64,000 nucleotides of DNA from CAVTJL01 sp963828215 (lineage in GTDB: Bacteria > Pseudomonadota > Alphaproteobacteria > Geminicoccales > Geminicoccaceae), in NCBI GenBank assembly GCA_963828215.1, contig CAWHFO010000051.1, positions 1 to 64,000 of the forward strand, in the 5' to 3' direction. This document shows, piece by piece, positions 10,635-21,293 of this stretch; positions within the stretch are counted from its first letter, which is position 1; every line of letters starts with the position of its first letter. Both the position numbers and the translations under genes were made by a program. The notes beneath the pieces were generated by a model. The model was not told where the DNA came from, did not search any database, and worked only from the letters and a program-made list of their open reading frames with translations.

Positions 10635-11159
10635 TCAGGCCGGCCAGCCCGGGATGATCTCGCGGAGGCCGATGAAGCGGTCGGCGGCCTCTCGAAGCGC
10701 TACCGCGGTAGAGTTTGTGTCGGCGATCAGAACGGTTGTCCGCCCCGATGCCCTCGCCTGCCCGATCAGAGGCAAGAAATCGGAATTGCCTGAGACGAGC
10801 GCGAGGGTCTGGATGCCCGGCGGCAGTGCCGTGGCCGCGACGGCCAGCCGCACGTCGATGCCTTTGCGATAGAGCCCTCTGCCGGGCCCCCGCGAGAGCG
10901 CATCCACGGCGCAGCCCATGGCCTCGATGCCCTCCACGAAACGTGCGAATGCCGCCGGCCCGCGACCGCGGTGCAGCCGCGATCGCCACCAGACACTCTC
11001 CTCGCCGAGGTGAAGCGAGAGGCCCACGTTCGCCCCGAACAGCTCTCTGAGCTTCGCGAAGAGCGCCGGGAAGTCGATTGTTATCGAGTTGCTCGACGCC
11101 GTGAACAGAAGCCAGTCCCCATCGATGAAGACAGCCTGTTGCAGAACGATCCCGAGCTT
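10635..11159 (-). CDS. NYN/LabA-like PIN-superfamily nuclease domain
   Basis: A NYN domain, the PIN-like fold of metal-dependent ribonucleases such as LabA/DUF88 proteins. The three acidic motifs are visible in order: AVFIDGDWLLF (first Asp), KGIDVRLAVA (second) and ALVSGNSDFLPLI (third), then REAADRFIGL at the end. There is no ATG, GTG or TTG between the upstream amber codon (11160-11162) and the FIDGDW motif; the first usable start, GTG at 11027, lies after the first catalytic Asp. So translation probably continues from the TIR domain upstream, by fusion with a single changed base, by readthrough, or from an atypical start. Confidence 0.7.
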   Translation of the reverse strand, partial: KLGIVLQQAVFIDGDWLLFTASSNSITIDFPALFAKLRELFGANVGLSLHLGEESVWWRSRLHRGRGPAAFARFVEGIEAMGCAVDALSRGPGRGLYRKGIDVRLAVAATALPPGIQTLALVSGNSDFLPLIGQARASGRTTVLIADTNSTAVALREAADRFIGLREIIPGWPA

Positions 11160-11578
11160 CTAGAGGATCAGCTGCGAGAGGGCCGCCGGTGTCGTGCTCC
11201 GGAGGTCGATATAGCCGACGGTCGCGCGAATCCCTGGGATCTCCGTATCGTCGAAGCGCGCGGGCAGGATGTAGTCCTGCCTCTCCAGAAGAGCCCGTGC
11301 CTGGGCGCTTTCCCGCTCGTGGCTTGTCCAGAGCTCTTCGCATAGGCCGCGGAGACGAACAGAACGCAGAAGCGCGCCGAGTGCCCGTAGATCTCGTCGA
11401 GATGCGTGTAGAGATTCCGGCCCCATAGCTGGGCCCTCTCGTACTCGTCGTAGAACACGCGGATGCCCCGGCCGCGGAGAATGTCCGCCACCTGCCTGAC
11501 ATAGGGCCGGTCCTCGCCGGCGAACGACAGGCAGATGTCGTACGCATACGCCCGCTCGGAGGCAGGCGGAGACGTCAT
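11160..11578 (-). CDS. TIR-domain protein, one frameshift
   Basis: A bacterial TIR domain, a fold that in defence proteins cleaves NAD+. It begins YDICLSFAGEDRPYVRQVA, continues IRVFYDEYERAQLWGRNL and FCVLFVSAAYA, then after a one-base deletion near 11345 resumes as EELWTSHERESAQ, DYILPARFDDTEIPGI and VGYIDLRSTTP. The Glu in the WTSHE segment matches the catalytic Glu position of NAD-hydrolysing TIRs. The domain stops at a TAG exactly where homologues normally continue with a Lys or Glu before K-L-G. It starts 30 bp after the DUF2934 gene. No membrane segment is visible. Confidence 0.78.
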
Positions 11579-11608
11579 GCCGCGAGGCCCGACCGCCTGT
11601 GCCGCCGA

Positions 11609-11881
11609 TCAGCGCTTCGGGTCTGCGGCCAGGGCACCGGGCTCCATGGCGTCGAGGGCGGCCAGGGGATCCTCTTCGCCGGCCGAGGACTGGTTGACGA
11701 TCTCCTGCTCGGCCGCGAGCCAATAGTCGAGCGCCCGCCCTTCCGGACGGCCGTCCGCCTCCCACAACGCATGGGCCCGAGCCTCGATCTGCCCCCGCAG
11801 GTTCTGGCCCAGAGCGTCGACCCGCTCCCGCATTCCCTCAGGCAGCTCCACGCCCATCCTCATCGCCTCCCTGCTGGCCAC
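11609..11881 (-). CDS. DUF2934-type small protein
   Basis: A 90-residue acidic protein. The segment ARAHALWEADGRPEGRALDY followed by WLAAEQEI is the DUF2934 pattern, a short helical motif of unknown function common in alphaproteobacteria. The rest is low complexity (Glu, Ala, Pro). It precedes the TIR gene by 30 bp on the same strand, so it is likely co-transcribed with TIR-NYN. Start at the first Met; an internal ATG (residue 8) is also possible. Confidence 0.65.
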   Translation of the reverse strand: MASREAMRMGVELPEGMRERVDALGQNLRGQIEARAHALWEADGRPEGRALDYWLAAEQEIVNQSSAGEEDPLAALDAMEPGALAADPKR

Positions 11882-11884
11882 GGG

Positions 11885-12200
11885 AAAAAGGTGGCGCCGT
11901 GGCCGCCCACGACGACGGCCCCTCGATCAGGCACGATCCCTCCGCGACGCGCGGCACGCAAGGCCCATCTCGGGCCGCCTCGACAGGCCAGCCGACGACG
12001 AGCACGGGATCGTCGACGGTCGTGACATCGCCGTGGTGCGGCCCGCGGCGGACAAACGCATCCGGATACCTGACCGATCCCGCCGCCGAGCACACCTTGA
12101 GGTTGCTCCCGTGCACGCGACAGGGCGTTCCCGCCAAAATTGCCCGAGATAGGTGTCGCCGGCTCGCGCAGGCTCATGTCTCCTCGGCGGCTAACCCCAG
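11885..12200 (-). pseudogene. decayed Uma2-like (DUF820) endonuclease remnant
   Basis: One frame carries GTPCRVHGSNLKVCSAAG, SVRYPDAFV and DDPVLVVGWP, resembling the central part of Uma2-family PD-(D/E)XK proteins, whose members read roughly K-V-R..YPD-v-v...LVVEVLS. The usual Glu of VVEVLSPST is replaced and the N- and C-terminal thirds are missing or out of frame. It lies immediately after the oxoprolinase-type gene and before the DUF2934 gene. I regard it as a truncated, inactive remnant. Confidence 0.45.
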
Positions 12201-12206
12201 CACACT

Positions 12207-15830
<3,624 letters not shown>

Positions 15831-16308
15831 CCGCCGCCCTTCCGCCATGATCCCTCGGACACGGTCCATATGTGGGAATGGCGGCGCAGATCTCGACGCG
15901 GGCCGCCTCGATCGCTGATGCCGCGGTCAATCGACAGGCGCCGCGCTCAACCCCTGATCATGACGGCCGGCCCACCGCGCGACCATGCCGCGGGGAGAAG
16001 GCGGTCGGCTTCGCGAAAATCCGGGCCGGCTCGGGTCGCCCTTTGATTGGCAGAGTTCCCAGACTTCGGCGGGACGCGCGATGCCGCGTCCTGAAATGGG
16101 GTTTTCCGGGCGGCTACAGACCCAACCCCGTCCGGCTCTCGCGTGGATCACAGCTCGAAGAGTGAGCTCATCGAGTGGACCGACGTCCCGGTCGTCGGGA
16201 TCCCCGACGCCTGACCCCGCCGCTGCCGAGCCGCGCGCCTGTGCTTCCGAGGCGGTGCCGAGGCCGTTTTCGCTCGGGTAACGCTCCCGACTGACCCTTC
16301 GATAGTGT
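15831..16308. other. intergenic region, no gene seen
   Basis: About 480 bases between the oxoprolinase-type gene and tRNA-Pro. Open frames here have no family features; one minus-strand frame is simply a translation of the tRNA gene and its flank. The promoter of the 3.6 kb gene should lie at the left end, but I see no clear -35/-10 pair. Confidence 0.5.
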
Positions 16309-16385
16309 TGGTCGGAGCGCCGAGATTTGAACTCGGGACCCCCAGTCCCCCAGACTGATGCGCTACCAGGCTGCGCTACGCTCCG
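16309..16385 (-). tRNA. tRNA-Pro (GGG anticodon)
   Basis: The minus strand folds into a cloverleaf: acceptor CGGAGCG pairs with CGCTCCG, a D-arm with AGCGCAGCCTGGTAGCGC, an anticodon stem TCAGT/ACTGG (one T-G pair) around the loop CTGGGGG, giving anticodon GGG followed by G37 as expected for proline, and a T-arm GGTTC-like loop (GAGTTCAAATC). Discriminator A and an encoded CCA (16309-16311) follow. It lies downstream of the MerR gene, its usual place in alphaproteobacteria. Confidence 0.95.
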
Positions 16386-16450
16386 ACCGGCGGCCGGGAC
16401 CGCTTTCGAGACTATAGAGAGCGGCCGGGCGGCCGGCAACCCGGCCGGCG

Positions 16451-16897
16451 TCAGCGGGCCGCGCGCGCGATGAGGTCGCGGAGCGCGACGAGCTCCTCGT
16501 GCAGGCCCGCGAGGCGGCGTCGCAGATCGCCCCGTCGGGCGGGCGTCGAGGCTTTGGCATCGGCTGCCGGGGCATCATCGGCCAGGGGCCGACCTCCGGA
16601 CGCCGCCGAGGGCTCGATGGACCGCCCCCGATGCAGGCGCAGCAGCTTCTGGGCACCTCGGATGGTGTAGCCCTCCTCGTAGAGGAGGGAGCGGATCTGG
16701 CGCAGGACCTCGACGTCCTCGGGGCGGTAGTAGCGCCGACCCCCGCCGCGCTTCAGGGGCCGGACCTGCGGGAACTTGCTCTCCCAGAAGCGCAGCACGT
16801 GCTGCGCCACGTCGAGATCGTCCGCCACCTCGCTGATCGTCCGGAAGGCCGTCGAGGACTTGGGGGCGCGAAGAACGGTCGCCGCGGCCTCGGTCAT
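16451..16897 (-). CDS. MerR-family transcriptional regulator
   Basis: A 148-residue regulator. The N-terminal MerR helix-turn-helix and wing read TISEVADDLDVAQHVLRFWE, then GGGRRYYRPEDVEVLRQI, then a helical LLYEEGYTIRGAQKLLR. The C-terminus is a short helical tail, with no effector domain or Cys cluster. Its start codon overlaps the ihfA stop by 4 bp (ATGA). The plsX-fabH-ihfA-merR order is conserved in alphaproteobacteria, which supports vertical inheritance. The effector and target are unknown. Confidence 0.92.
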   Translation of the reverse strand: MTEAAATVLRAPKSSTAFRTISEVADDLDVAQHVLRFWESKFPQVRPLKRGGGRRYYRPEDVEVLRQIRSLLYEEGYTIRGAQKLLRLHRGRSIEPSAASGGRPLADDAPAADAKASTPARRGDLRRRLAGLHEELVALRDLIARAAR

Positions 16898-17217
16898 GCG
16901 CCGGAGGCACCGTCATGGTTGATGCGGTCCTTGAGCACCTGGGAGGCCCGGAACACGAGGACCCGTCGCGGCAGGATCGGCACCTCCTCGCCCGTCTTGG
17001 GATTGCGCCCGACACGATGCCCCTTGCCCCGCACCGAGAAGGTGCCGAAGGACGAGATCTTCACGGCGCCCTCGATCAGTAGCGACTGGGTGATCTCGCC
17101 CAGGATGGCGTCGACCAGCCCGGCCGACTCGCTGCGCGAGAGACCCACCTCCTGATACACCGCCTCCGCCAGCTGTGCCCGCGTCACGGTCCGCCCGGTC
17201 ACGAGGTCGCCCTCCAT
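16894..17217 (-). CDS. ihfA: integration host factor subunit alpha
   Basis: The alpha subunit of the DNA-bending heterodimer IHF, used in transcription control, recombination and replication. The 107 residues follow the HU/IHF fold: AVYQEVGLSRSESAGLVDAI, VKISSFGTFSVRGKG and the intercalating arm GRNPKTGEEVPI with the conserved Pro, then a helical C-terminus. The first five residues before V-T-G-R-T may be extra; a GTG at 17202 is an alternative start. It follows fabH by 77 bp and overlaps merR. Confidence 0.95.
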   Translation of the reverse strand: MEGDLVTGRTVTRAQLAEAVYQEVGLSRSESAGLVDAILGEITQSLLIEGAVKISSFGTFSVRGKGHRVGRNPKTGEEVPILPRRVLVFRASQVLKDRINHDGASGA

Positions 17218-17294
17218 GCCGCCATGCGAGCGAAAACGCTAATGGAGCCAAAGATTTCCGTCAATACGATGCACAGGGTGACAGCCGCTTAATG

Positions 17295-18266
17295 CTACCA
17301 GCGCAGCAGGACCGCACCCCAGGCGAAGCCGCCGCCCAGCGCGTTGACGAGCACGAGATGGCCCGGCCGCAGGCGGCCGTCGGCGACGGCGGCGTCGAGC
17401 GCCAGCGGGATCGACGCCGCCGAGGTGTTGGCATGCCGGTCCACGGTCACGACCACCCGTGCCGGCTCGATGCCGAGGCGCCGGCCGACGGCGTCGATGA
17501 TCCGCAGGTTCGCCTGATGCGGGACCATCCAGTCGAGGCTGGCCACGGTGAGACCGCTCGCGGCCAGGACCTCCTCGCCGACGGCGGCGAGCCGCTGCAC
17601 GGCCTGCCGGAAGACCTCGCGGCCATTCATCCGCACATGGCCCGCGGTCTGGGTCGAGGACGGCCCGCCGTCGACATAGAGATTGTCGTAGTCCCGGCCG
17701 TCGGCGCCGAGACGGACGCCCAGAATGCCGCGTCCGCCGCTCCCGGCGGGCTGCTCGGCGGCCTCCAGCACGACCGCGCCGGCGCCATCGCCAAAAAGGA
17801 CGCAGGTGGATCGGTCCGTCCAGTCGAGGATCCTGGAGAAGGTCTCGGCGCCGATGACCAGCGCCCGGCGTGCCAGCCCGACCCGCAGATAGGCGTCCGC
17901 CGTGGCCAGCGCGTAGGGAAAGCCGGCGCAGACGGCCTGCTGGTCGAAGACGATCGCGGGTGGCATGCCGAGCTTGCGCTGGACCGCCGTCGCGGTCGCA
18001 GGAAAGGTGTGGTCGGGGGTCGAGGTGGCGAGGATCACGAGGTCGATGCTGGATGGTGACAGGTCCGCCCGCTCCAGGGCCCGCCGGGCGGCCGCGGTGG
18101 CGAGGTCGGAGGTCAGCTCGCCCTCGGCCGCGATGCGTCGCTCGCGAATGCCGGTGCGGTCGCGGATCCAGGCGTCGGACGTGTCGAGCGTCTGGGCGAG
18201 ATCGTCATTTGTGACGATGCGAGCCGGCAGATAGGCGCCGACACCCCGAACCACCGATCTGAGCAT
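17295..18266 (-). CDS. fabH: beta-ketoacyl-ACP synthase III
   Basis: The initiating condensing enzyme of type II fatty acid synthesis, joining acetyl-CoA (or another short acyl-CoA) to malonyl-ACP in the cytoplasm. The catalytic triad is visible: Cys in QQAVCAGFPYAL, His in VPHQANLRIID and Asn in HANTSAASIPLAL. The C-terminus LVNALGGGFAWGAVLLRW is typical. Length 323 matches the family. Only 6 bp separate it from plsX, so they form an operon. Confidence 0.97.
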   Translation of the reverse strand: MLRSVVRGVGAYLPARIVTNDDLAQTLDTSDAWIRDRTGIRERRIAAEGELTSDLATAAARRALERADLSPSSIDLVILATSTPDHTFPATATAVQRKLGMPPAIVFDQQAVCAGFPYALATADAYLRVGLARRALVIGAETFSRILDWTDRSTCVLFGDGAGAVVLEAAEQPAGSGGRGILGVRLGADGRDYDNLYVDGGPSSTQTAGHVRMNGREVFRQAVQRLAAVGEEVLAASGLTVASLDWMVPHQANLRIIDAVGRRLGIEPARVVVTVDRHANTSAASIPLALDAAVADGRLRPGHLVLVNALGGGFAWGAVLLRW

Positions 18267-18272
18267 GCTGTC

Positions 18273-19316
18273 CTAGGAGGCTGCCGCCCGTTCGGGCACG
18301 ACGGGCTTGGTGTAGACGGCTCGGATCTCCTCGATGATCCGGTCGTTCGTATGCTGCCGGACGAGATCGGCGGCGACGCCGATGGCCGCGCCGAAGCCGA
18401 TGCCGTCCGTGCCGCCGTGACTCTTCACGACGACCCCGTTGACGCCGAGAAACATGGCGCCGTTGTGCAGGCGGGGGTCGAAGCGGTCGCGCATCGTTCG
18501 CAGGGCCGGCTTCGCGATCAGATAGCCGAGCTTGCCGCGCCAGCTGCTCCTGAACGACCGGCCCAGCGCCTCGATCAGCATCCGGGCCGTGCCCTCGGCG
18601 ATCTTGAGGGCGACGTTGCCGGTGAAGCCGTCGGTCACGACCACGTCGACCCGGCCGTCGATGACGTCGTTGCCCTCGACGAATCCGCGAAAGTCGATGT
18701 GGAGGTCGCTCTCGCGCAGCATGGCCGCCGCGACCCGCACGACCGCGTCGCCCTTCTGCTCTTCGGTGCCGACATTGAGAAGGCCGACGCCCGGCTTGGC
18801 GACGCCGAAGATCAGGCGGGAGAAGACCTCGCCCATCACGGCGAATTGAACCAGATGCTCGGCATCGCAATCGATGTTGGCGCCGAGGTCCAGGGCCACC
18901 ACGGGCTTGGCTCGCGACGGGAAGATGCCGCAGATCGCCGGCCGGTCGATGCCAGGCAGCGTCTTGAGGACGACCTTGGCCATCGCCATCAACGCACCGG
19001 TGTTGCCCGCCGACACCGCGGCGGCGGCGCGCCCGTCCTTCACCGCGTCGATCGCGAGGCGCATGCTGGAGTTGCGGCCCTGGCGGAGCGCGTGCGAGGG
19101 CTTGGCGTCACCGGCGACGAAATCGGGCGTATGGACCAGTTCGACGATGGCCTCCAGGCCCGCCTGCCGGCGCATCAGGGGACGGAGACGCCGCTCGTCC
19201 CCGAACAGCAGGAAGCGCAGCTCGGGCGAGCTCTTGCTGGCGACCGCGGCACCCTCGACGACGATCTCGGGTGCCCGATCTCCGCCCATGCCGTCGAGCG
19301 CTATGACCAGGGTCAT
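18273..19316 (-). CDS. plsX: phosphate acyltransferase PlsX
   Basis: Converts acyl-ACP to acyl phosphate, the donor for phosphatidic acid synthesis. The 347 residues begin IALDGMGGDRAPEIVVEG and contain KPSHALRQGRNSSMRLA, AVSAGNTGALMA and VVTDGFTGNVALKIAEG, all PlsX signatures. No membrane helices; PlsX is a peripheral membrane enzyme. It stands 105 bp after the DUF177 gene, the order common in alphaproteobacteria. Intact. Confidence 0.97.
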   Translation of the reverse strand: MTLVIALDGMGGDRAPEIVVEGAAVASKSSPELRFLLFGDERRLRPLMRRQAGLEAIVELVHTPDFVAGDAKPSHALRQGRNSSMRLAIDAVKDGRAAAAVSAGNTGALMAMAKVVLKTLPGIDRPAICGIFPSRAKPVVALDLGANIDCDAEHLVQFAVMGEVFSRLIFGVAKPGVGLLNVGTEEQKGDAVVRVAAAMLRESDLHIDFRGFVEGNDVIDGRVDVVVTDGFTGNVALKIAEGTARMLIEALGRSFRSSWRGKLGYLIAKPALRTMRDRFDPRLHNGAMFLGVNGVVVKSHGGTDGIGFGAAIGVAADLVRQHTNDRIIEEIRAVYTKPVVPERAAAS

Positions 19317-19421
19317 CGTCGTCCGTTCCGCCCCAGGCAGCCGATCGAATCGCCTACGCCCGGACCCTGCCCCCTCCCGTCACCTGCCATGATCCTCGCC
19401 GCCGTCGCCTCCGTGGCTGCC

Positions 19422-19985
19422 TCAATGCGCCTGTCCGCGTGCCGCGGCAAGCATGGCGAACGGCCCCTCGGGCTCGGGCTCGCCGGCCGCCTCGGCCAGC
19501 AGGGCATCGGCGGTCGCGGCCCGCGGATAGGGGTCGAGAGCCAGCGCCACCTCCTCGGTGACCATCTCGCCGACATCCAGAAAGGGCAGCGCCAACGGGT
19601 CGGGCTCGTCGAGGTCGGGGGAAAGGGTGACCTCCAGGGCCGGGTCGGCGGCCACGGGCAGGAACAGGCGCTCGACGGCCATGTCCAGCACCGCAGGAAC
19701 CGGCTCGAGGGTCACGACGCACACCTGCTCGAGCTCGGCCCGAACGCGGCAGCTGACCTTGATCATCTGCCCGGCGCCGCGCCGCTCGATGGTGCCCCGA
19801 GCCTCCAGCCGACGCAGCGATGCGAGCTCGAGGCGCAGCGCCAGGGCCAGGCGCTCCTCGGCCGAGGCGCTGATATCGAAGCCGATTCCGGCTGCGCCGA
19901 TCCGCTCGACGCCATACCGTCTCGAGAACTCGGGCTCGGCGGCCAAGCAGCCCCCATGGTCGCTAGAAGACAGGCAAAAGACCAA
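19422..19985 (-). CDS. DUF177/YceD family protein
   Basis: About 187 residues. The YceD core is seen in VSCRVRAELEQVCVVTLEPV and the acidic C-terminal half around LPFLDVGEMVTEEVALALDP. YceD proteins are linked to 23S rRNA processing in plants and E. coli and sit before rpmF or plsX. The first eleven residues before AAEPEFSRRYGVERIG look unlike the family; a TTG at 19946 gives a better start. The second Cys of the usual C-x-x-C-l pattern is partly altered. Confidence 0.85.
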   Translation of the reverse strand: MVFCLSSSDHGGCLAAEPEFSRRYGVERIGAAGIGFDISASAEERLALALRLELASLRRLEARGTIERRGAGQMIKVSCRVRAELEQVCVVTLEPVPAVLDMAVERLFLPVAADPALEVTLSPDLDEPDPLALPFLDVGEMVTEEVALALDPYPRAATADALLAEAAGEPEPEGPFAMLAAARGQAH

Positions 19986-20083
19986 TTCCGACCGGCACTC
20001 CGCTTCCTGGGATCGCTCTCCGCACGAGGAAGGCCTCGGGCAGGGCGCGGGAAGCTAGAGCCCCCGGCGGGCAGGGTCAACGC

Positions 20084-20686
20084 TCAAGGCGGCAACGGTA
20101 GCGCATCGGGCGGGGCGAGGTCCAGCGCCCCCTCCAGCAGACGCGGCCCGGCTTGGCGCTGCAGGGCGGCCCATTGAGCGATCAGGTAGCGGGCGAGCGC
20201 CAGGACGGCGCCATCCGACGGCGTGGCGCCGGTGACGTAGACGTTGCGGGCGAGCACCGCCACGACCCCGGCGGTGTCGCCATCGGCGAGCGGCCCGTCC
20301 AGGGCCTGCGCCCGCGCGAAGAAGGTCTGCGCCATGCTCTTGACGTACTTGCCGACCGACAGGTCGCCGACCCCGATCTCGCGCAGCGAGCGGTCCATAT
20401 CGACGAACATCACGTCGAACAGGGCCTGGGCCAGCTCCTGCCCCGGACGGCCCTCGGCCCGCAGCCGCCGCATGACCAGGGCCGCATGCAGCCCGATCAT
20501 CTCGAAGCGCCCGTCCCGGGTGTCGGGCACGCCCCAGTCGGCATAGAAGCGCTCGAGACGGGCCTGGGCGACGATGCGGTCGTAGAGGTCGGCCGCGCTC
20601 GACCGCTGGCGCTTGCCCATCCGGCCGGCCTCGCGCCGCTGTGCCCACCAGCCCCGGAGCCCTGCGACCTGTCCCGTCTCCGCCAT
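20084..20686 (-). CDS. ubiquinol-cytochrome c chaperone (CBP3-like)
   Basis: A 200-residue helical protein of the CBP3/ubiquinol-cytochrome c chaperone family, thought to assist cytochrome bc1 assembly. Visible family features are LYDRIVAQARLERFYADWGV, TRDGRFEMIGLHAALVMRRL and the central ALFDVMFVDMDRSLREIGVG plus VGKYVKSMAQTFFARA. It is divergent from bamE with only 45 bp between starts, a pairing common in alphaproteobacteria. Confidence 0.9.
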   Translation of the reverse strand: MAETGQVAGLRGWWAQRREAGRMGKRQRSSAADLYDRIVAQARLERFYADWGVPDTRDGRFEMIGLHAALVMRRLRAEGRPGQELAQALFDVMFVDMDRSLREIGVGDLSVGKYVKSMAQTFFARAQALDGPLADGDTAGVVAVLARNVYVTGATPSDGAVLALARYLIAQWAALQRQAGPRLLEGALDLAPPDALPLPP

Positions 20687-20731
20687 TCGTGCTACCCGGT
20701 CGCCGTGGTCGACTCTTGCGGGAGACGGGTG

Positions 20732-21232
20732 ATGCCGCGTGGCCGTTTGCTCCTCGTGCCGATCTTTTCGGCCGTCGCGCTCGGGCTTCTCGCCGGGGCG
20801 TGCTCGCCCACGATCGTCAATCGCGGCTACCGGCTCGACGACAGCAACGTCGCCAGCATCGTCCCCGGCACGACCAGCCGCGAGGAGGTCGCTAAGATCA
20901 TGGGCTCACCCTCCTCGATGGGCGCCTTCAGCGACAGCCGCTGGTACTATATCAGCCAGCGGACCGAGCAGAAGACCTTCTACCAGCAGAATCTCGTGTC
21001 GCAGAACGTGGTCGAGATCACCTTCGACGACAAGGGCATCGTCAAGCAGATCACGAAGCACGATCTCCAGGAGGCCAAGAACGTCGTGCCCAGCCCGGAT
21101 ACGACCCCGGCTGCCGGCTCGGACCTGACCATTCTGCAGGATTTCTTCGGCAATCTCGGTCGCTTCAACCCGTCCGCGCCCAGCTTGCCCGGCCAATCGA
21201 CCTCGCCGGGCAGCGGCGTCCCGGGCGGCTGA
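20732..21232 (+). CDS. bamE: BamE (SmpA/OmlA) outer-membrane assembly lipoprotein
   Basis: A component of the BAM complex, which inserts beta-barrel proteins into the outer membrane. The N-terminus is a lipoprotein-type signal, with Cys24 in LLAGACSP as the likely lipidated residue, although the lipobox is loose. The SmpA/OmlA core follows: VASIVPGTTSREEVAKIMGS, SRWYYISQRTEQKTF and VVEITFDDKGIVKQI. The C-terminal 40 residues are a Pro/Ser/Gly-rich tail. Start at 20732; a longer upstream frame is antisense to the chaperone gene and is discarded. Confidence 0.92.
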   Translation: MPRGRLLLVPIFSAVALGLLAGACSPTIVNRGYRLDDSNVASIVPGTTSREEVAKIMGSPSSMGAFSDSRWYYISQRTEQKTFYQQNLVSQNVVEITFDDKGIVKQITKHDLQEAKNVVPSPDTTPAAGSDLTILQDFFGNLGRFNPSAPSLPGQSTSPGSGVPGG

Positions 21233-21248
21233 TCGGGTCGGACGCGGC

Positions 21249-21281
21249 GGCTCCCCGCCCGGCTGGGCCGGCCGGGGAGCC
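21249..21281. terminator. bidirectional hairpin between bamE and hppA
   Basis: A 9 bp perfect stem GGCTCCCCG / CGGGGAGCC with a GC-rich inner stem (CCGGC / GCCGG) lies between two convergent genes. No T-tract follows on either strand, so it could act with Rho or as a message end stabiliser. Confidence 0.55.
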
Positions 21282-21293
21282 GGAACCGATCCC

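Noticed and set aside
15927..16439. 170-residue open frame with a protein-like central part
   Set aside because: Its central part is a translation of the tRNA-Pro gene, a well-known annotation artefact.
20153..21232. 359-residue version of BamE
   Set aside because: The extra N-terminus is antisense to the cytochrome c chaperone gene and would remove the lipoprotein signal.
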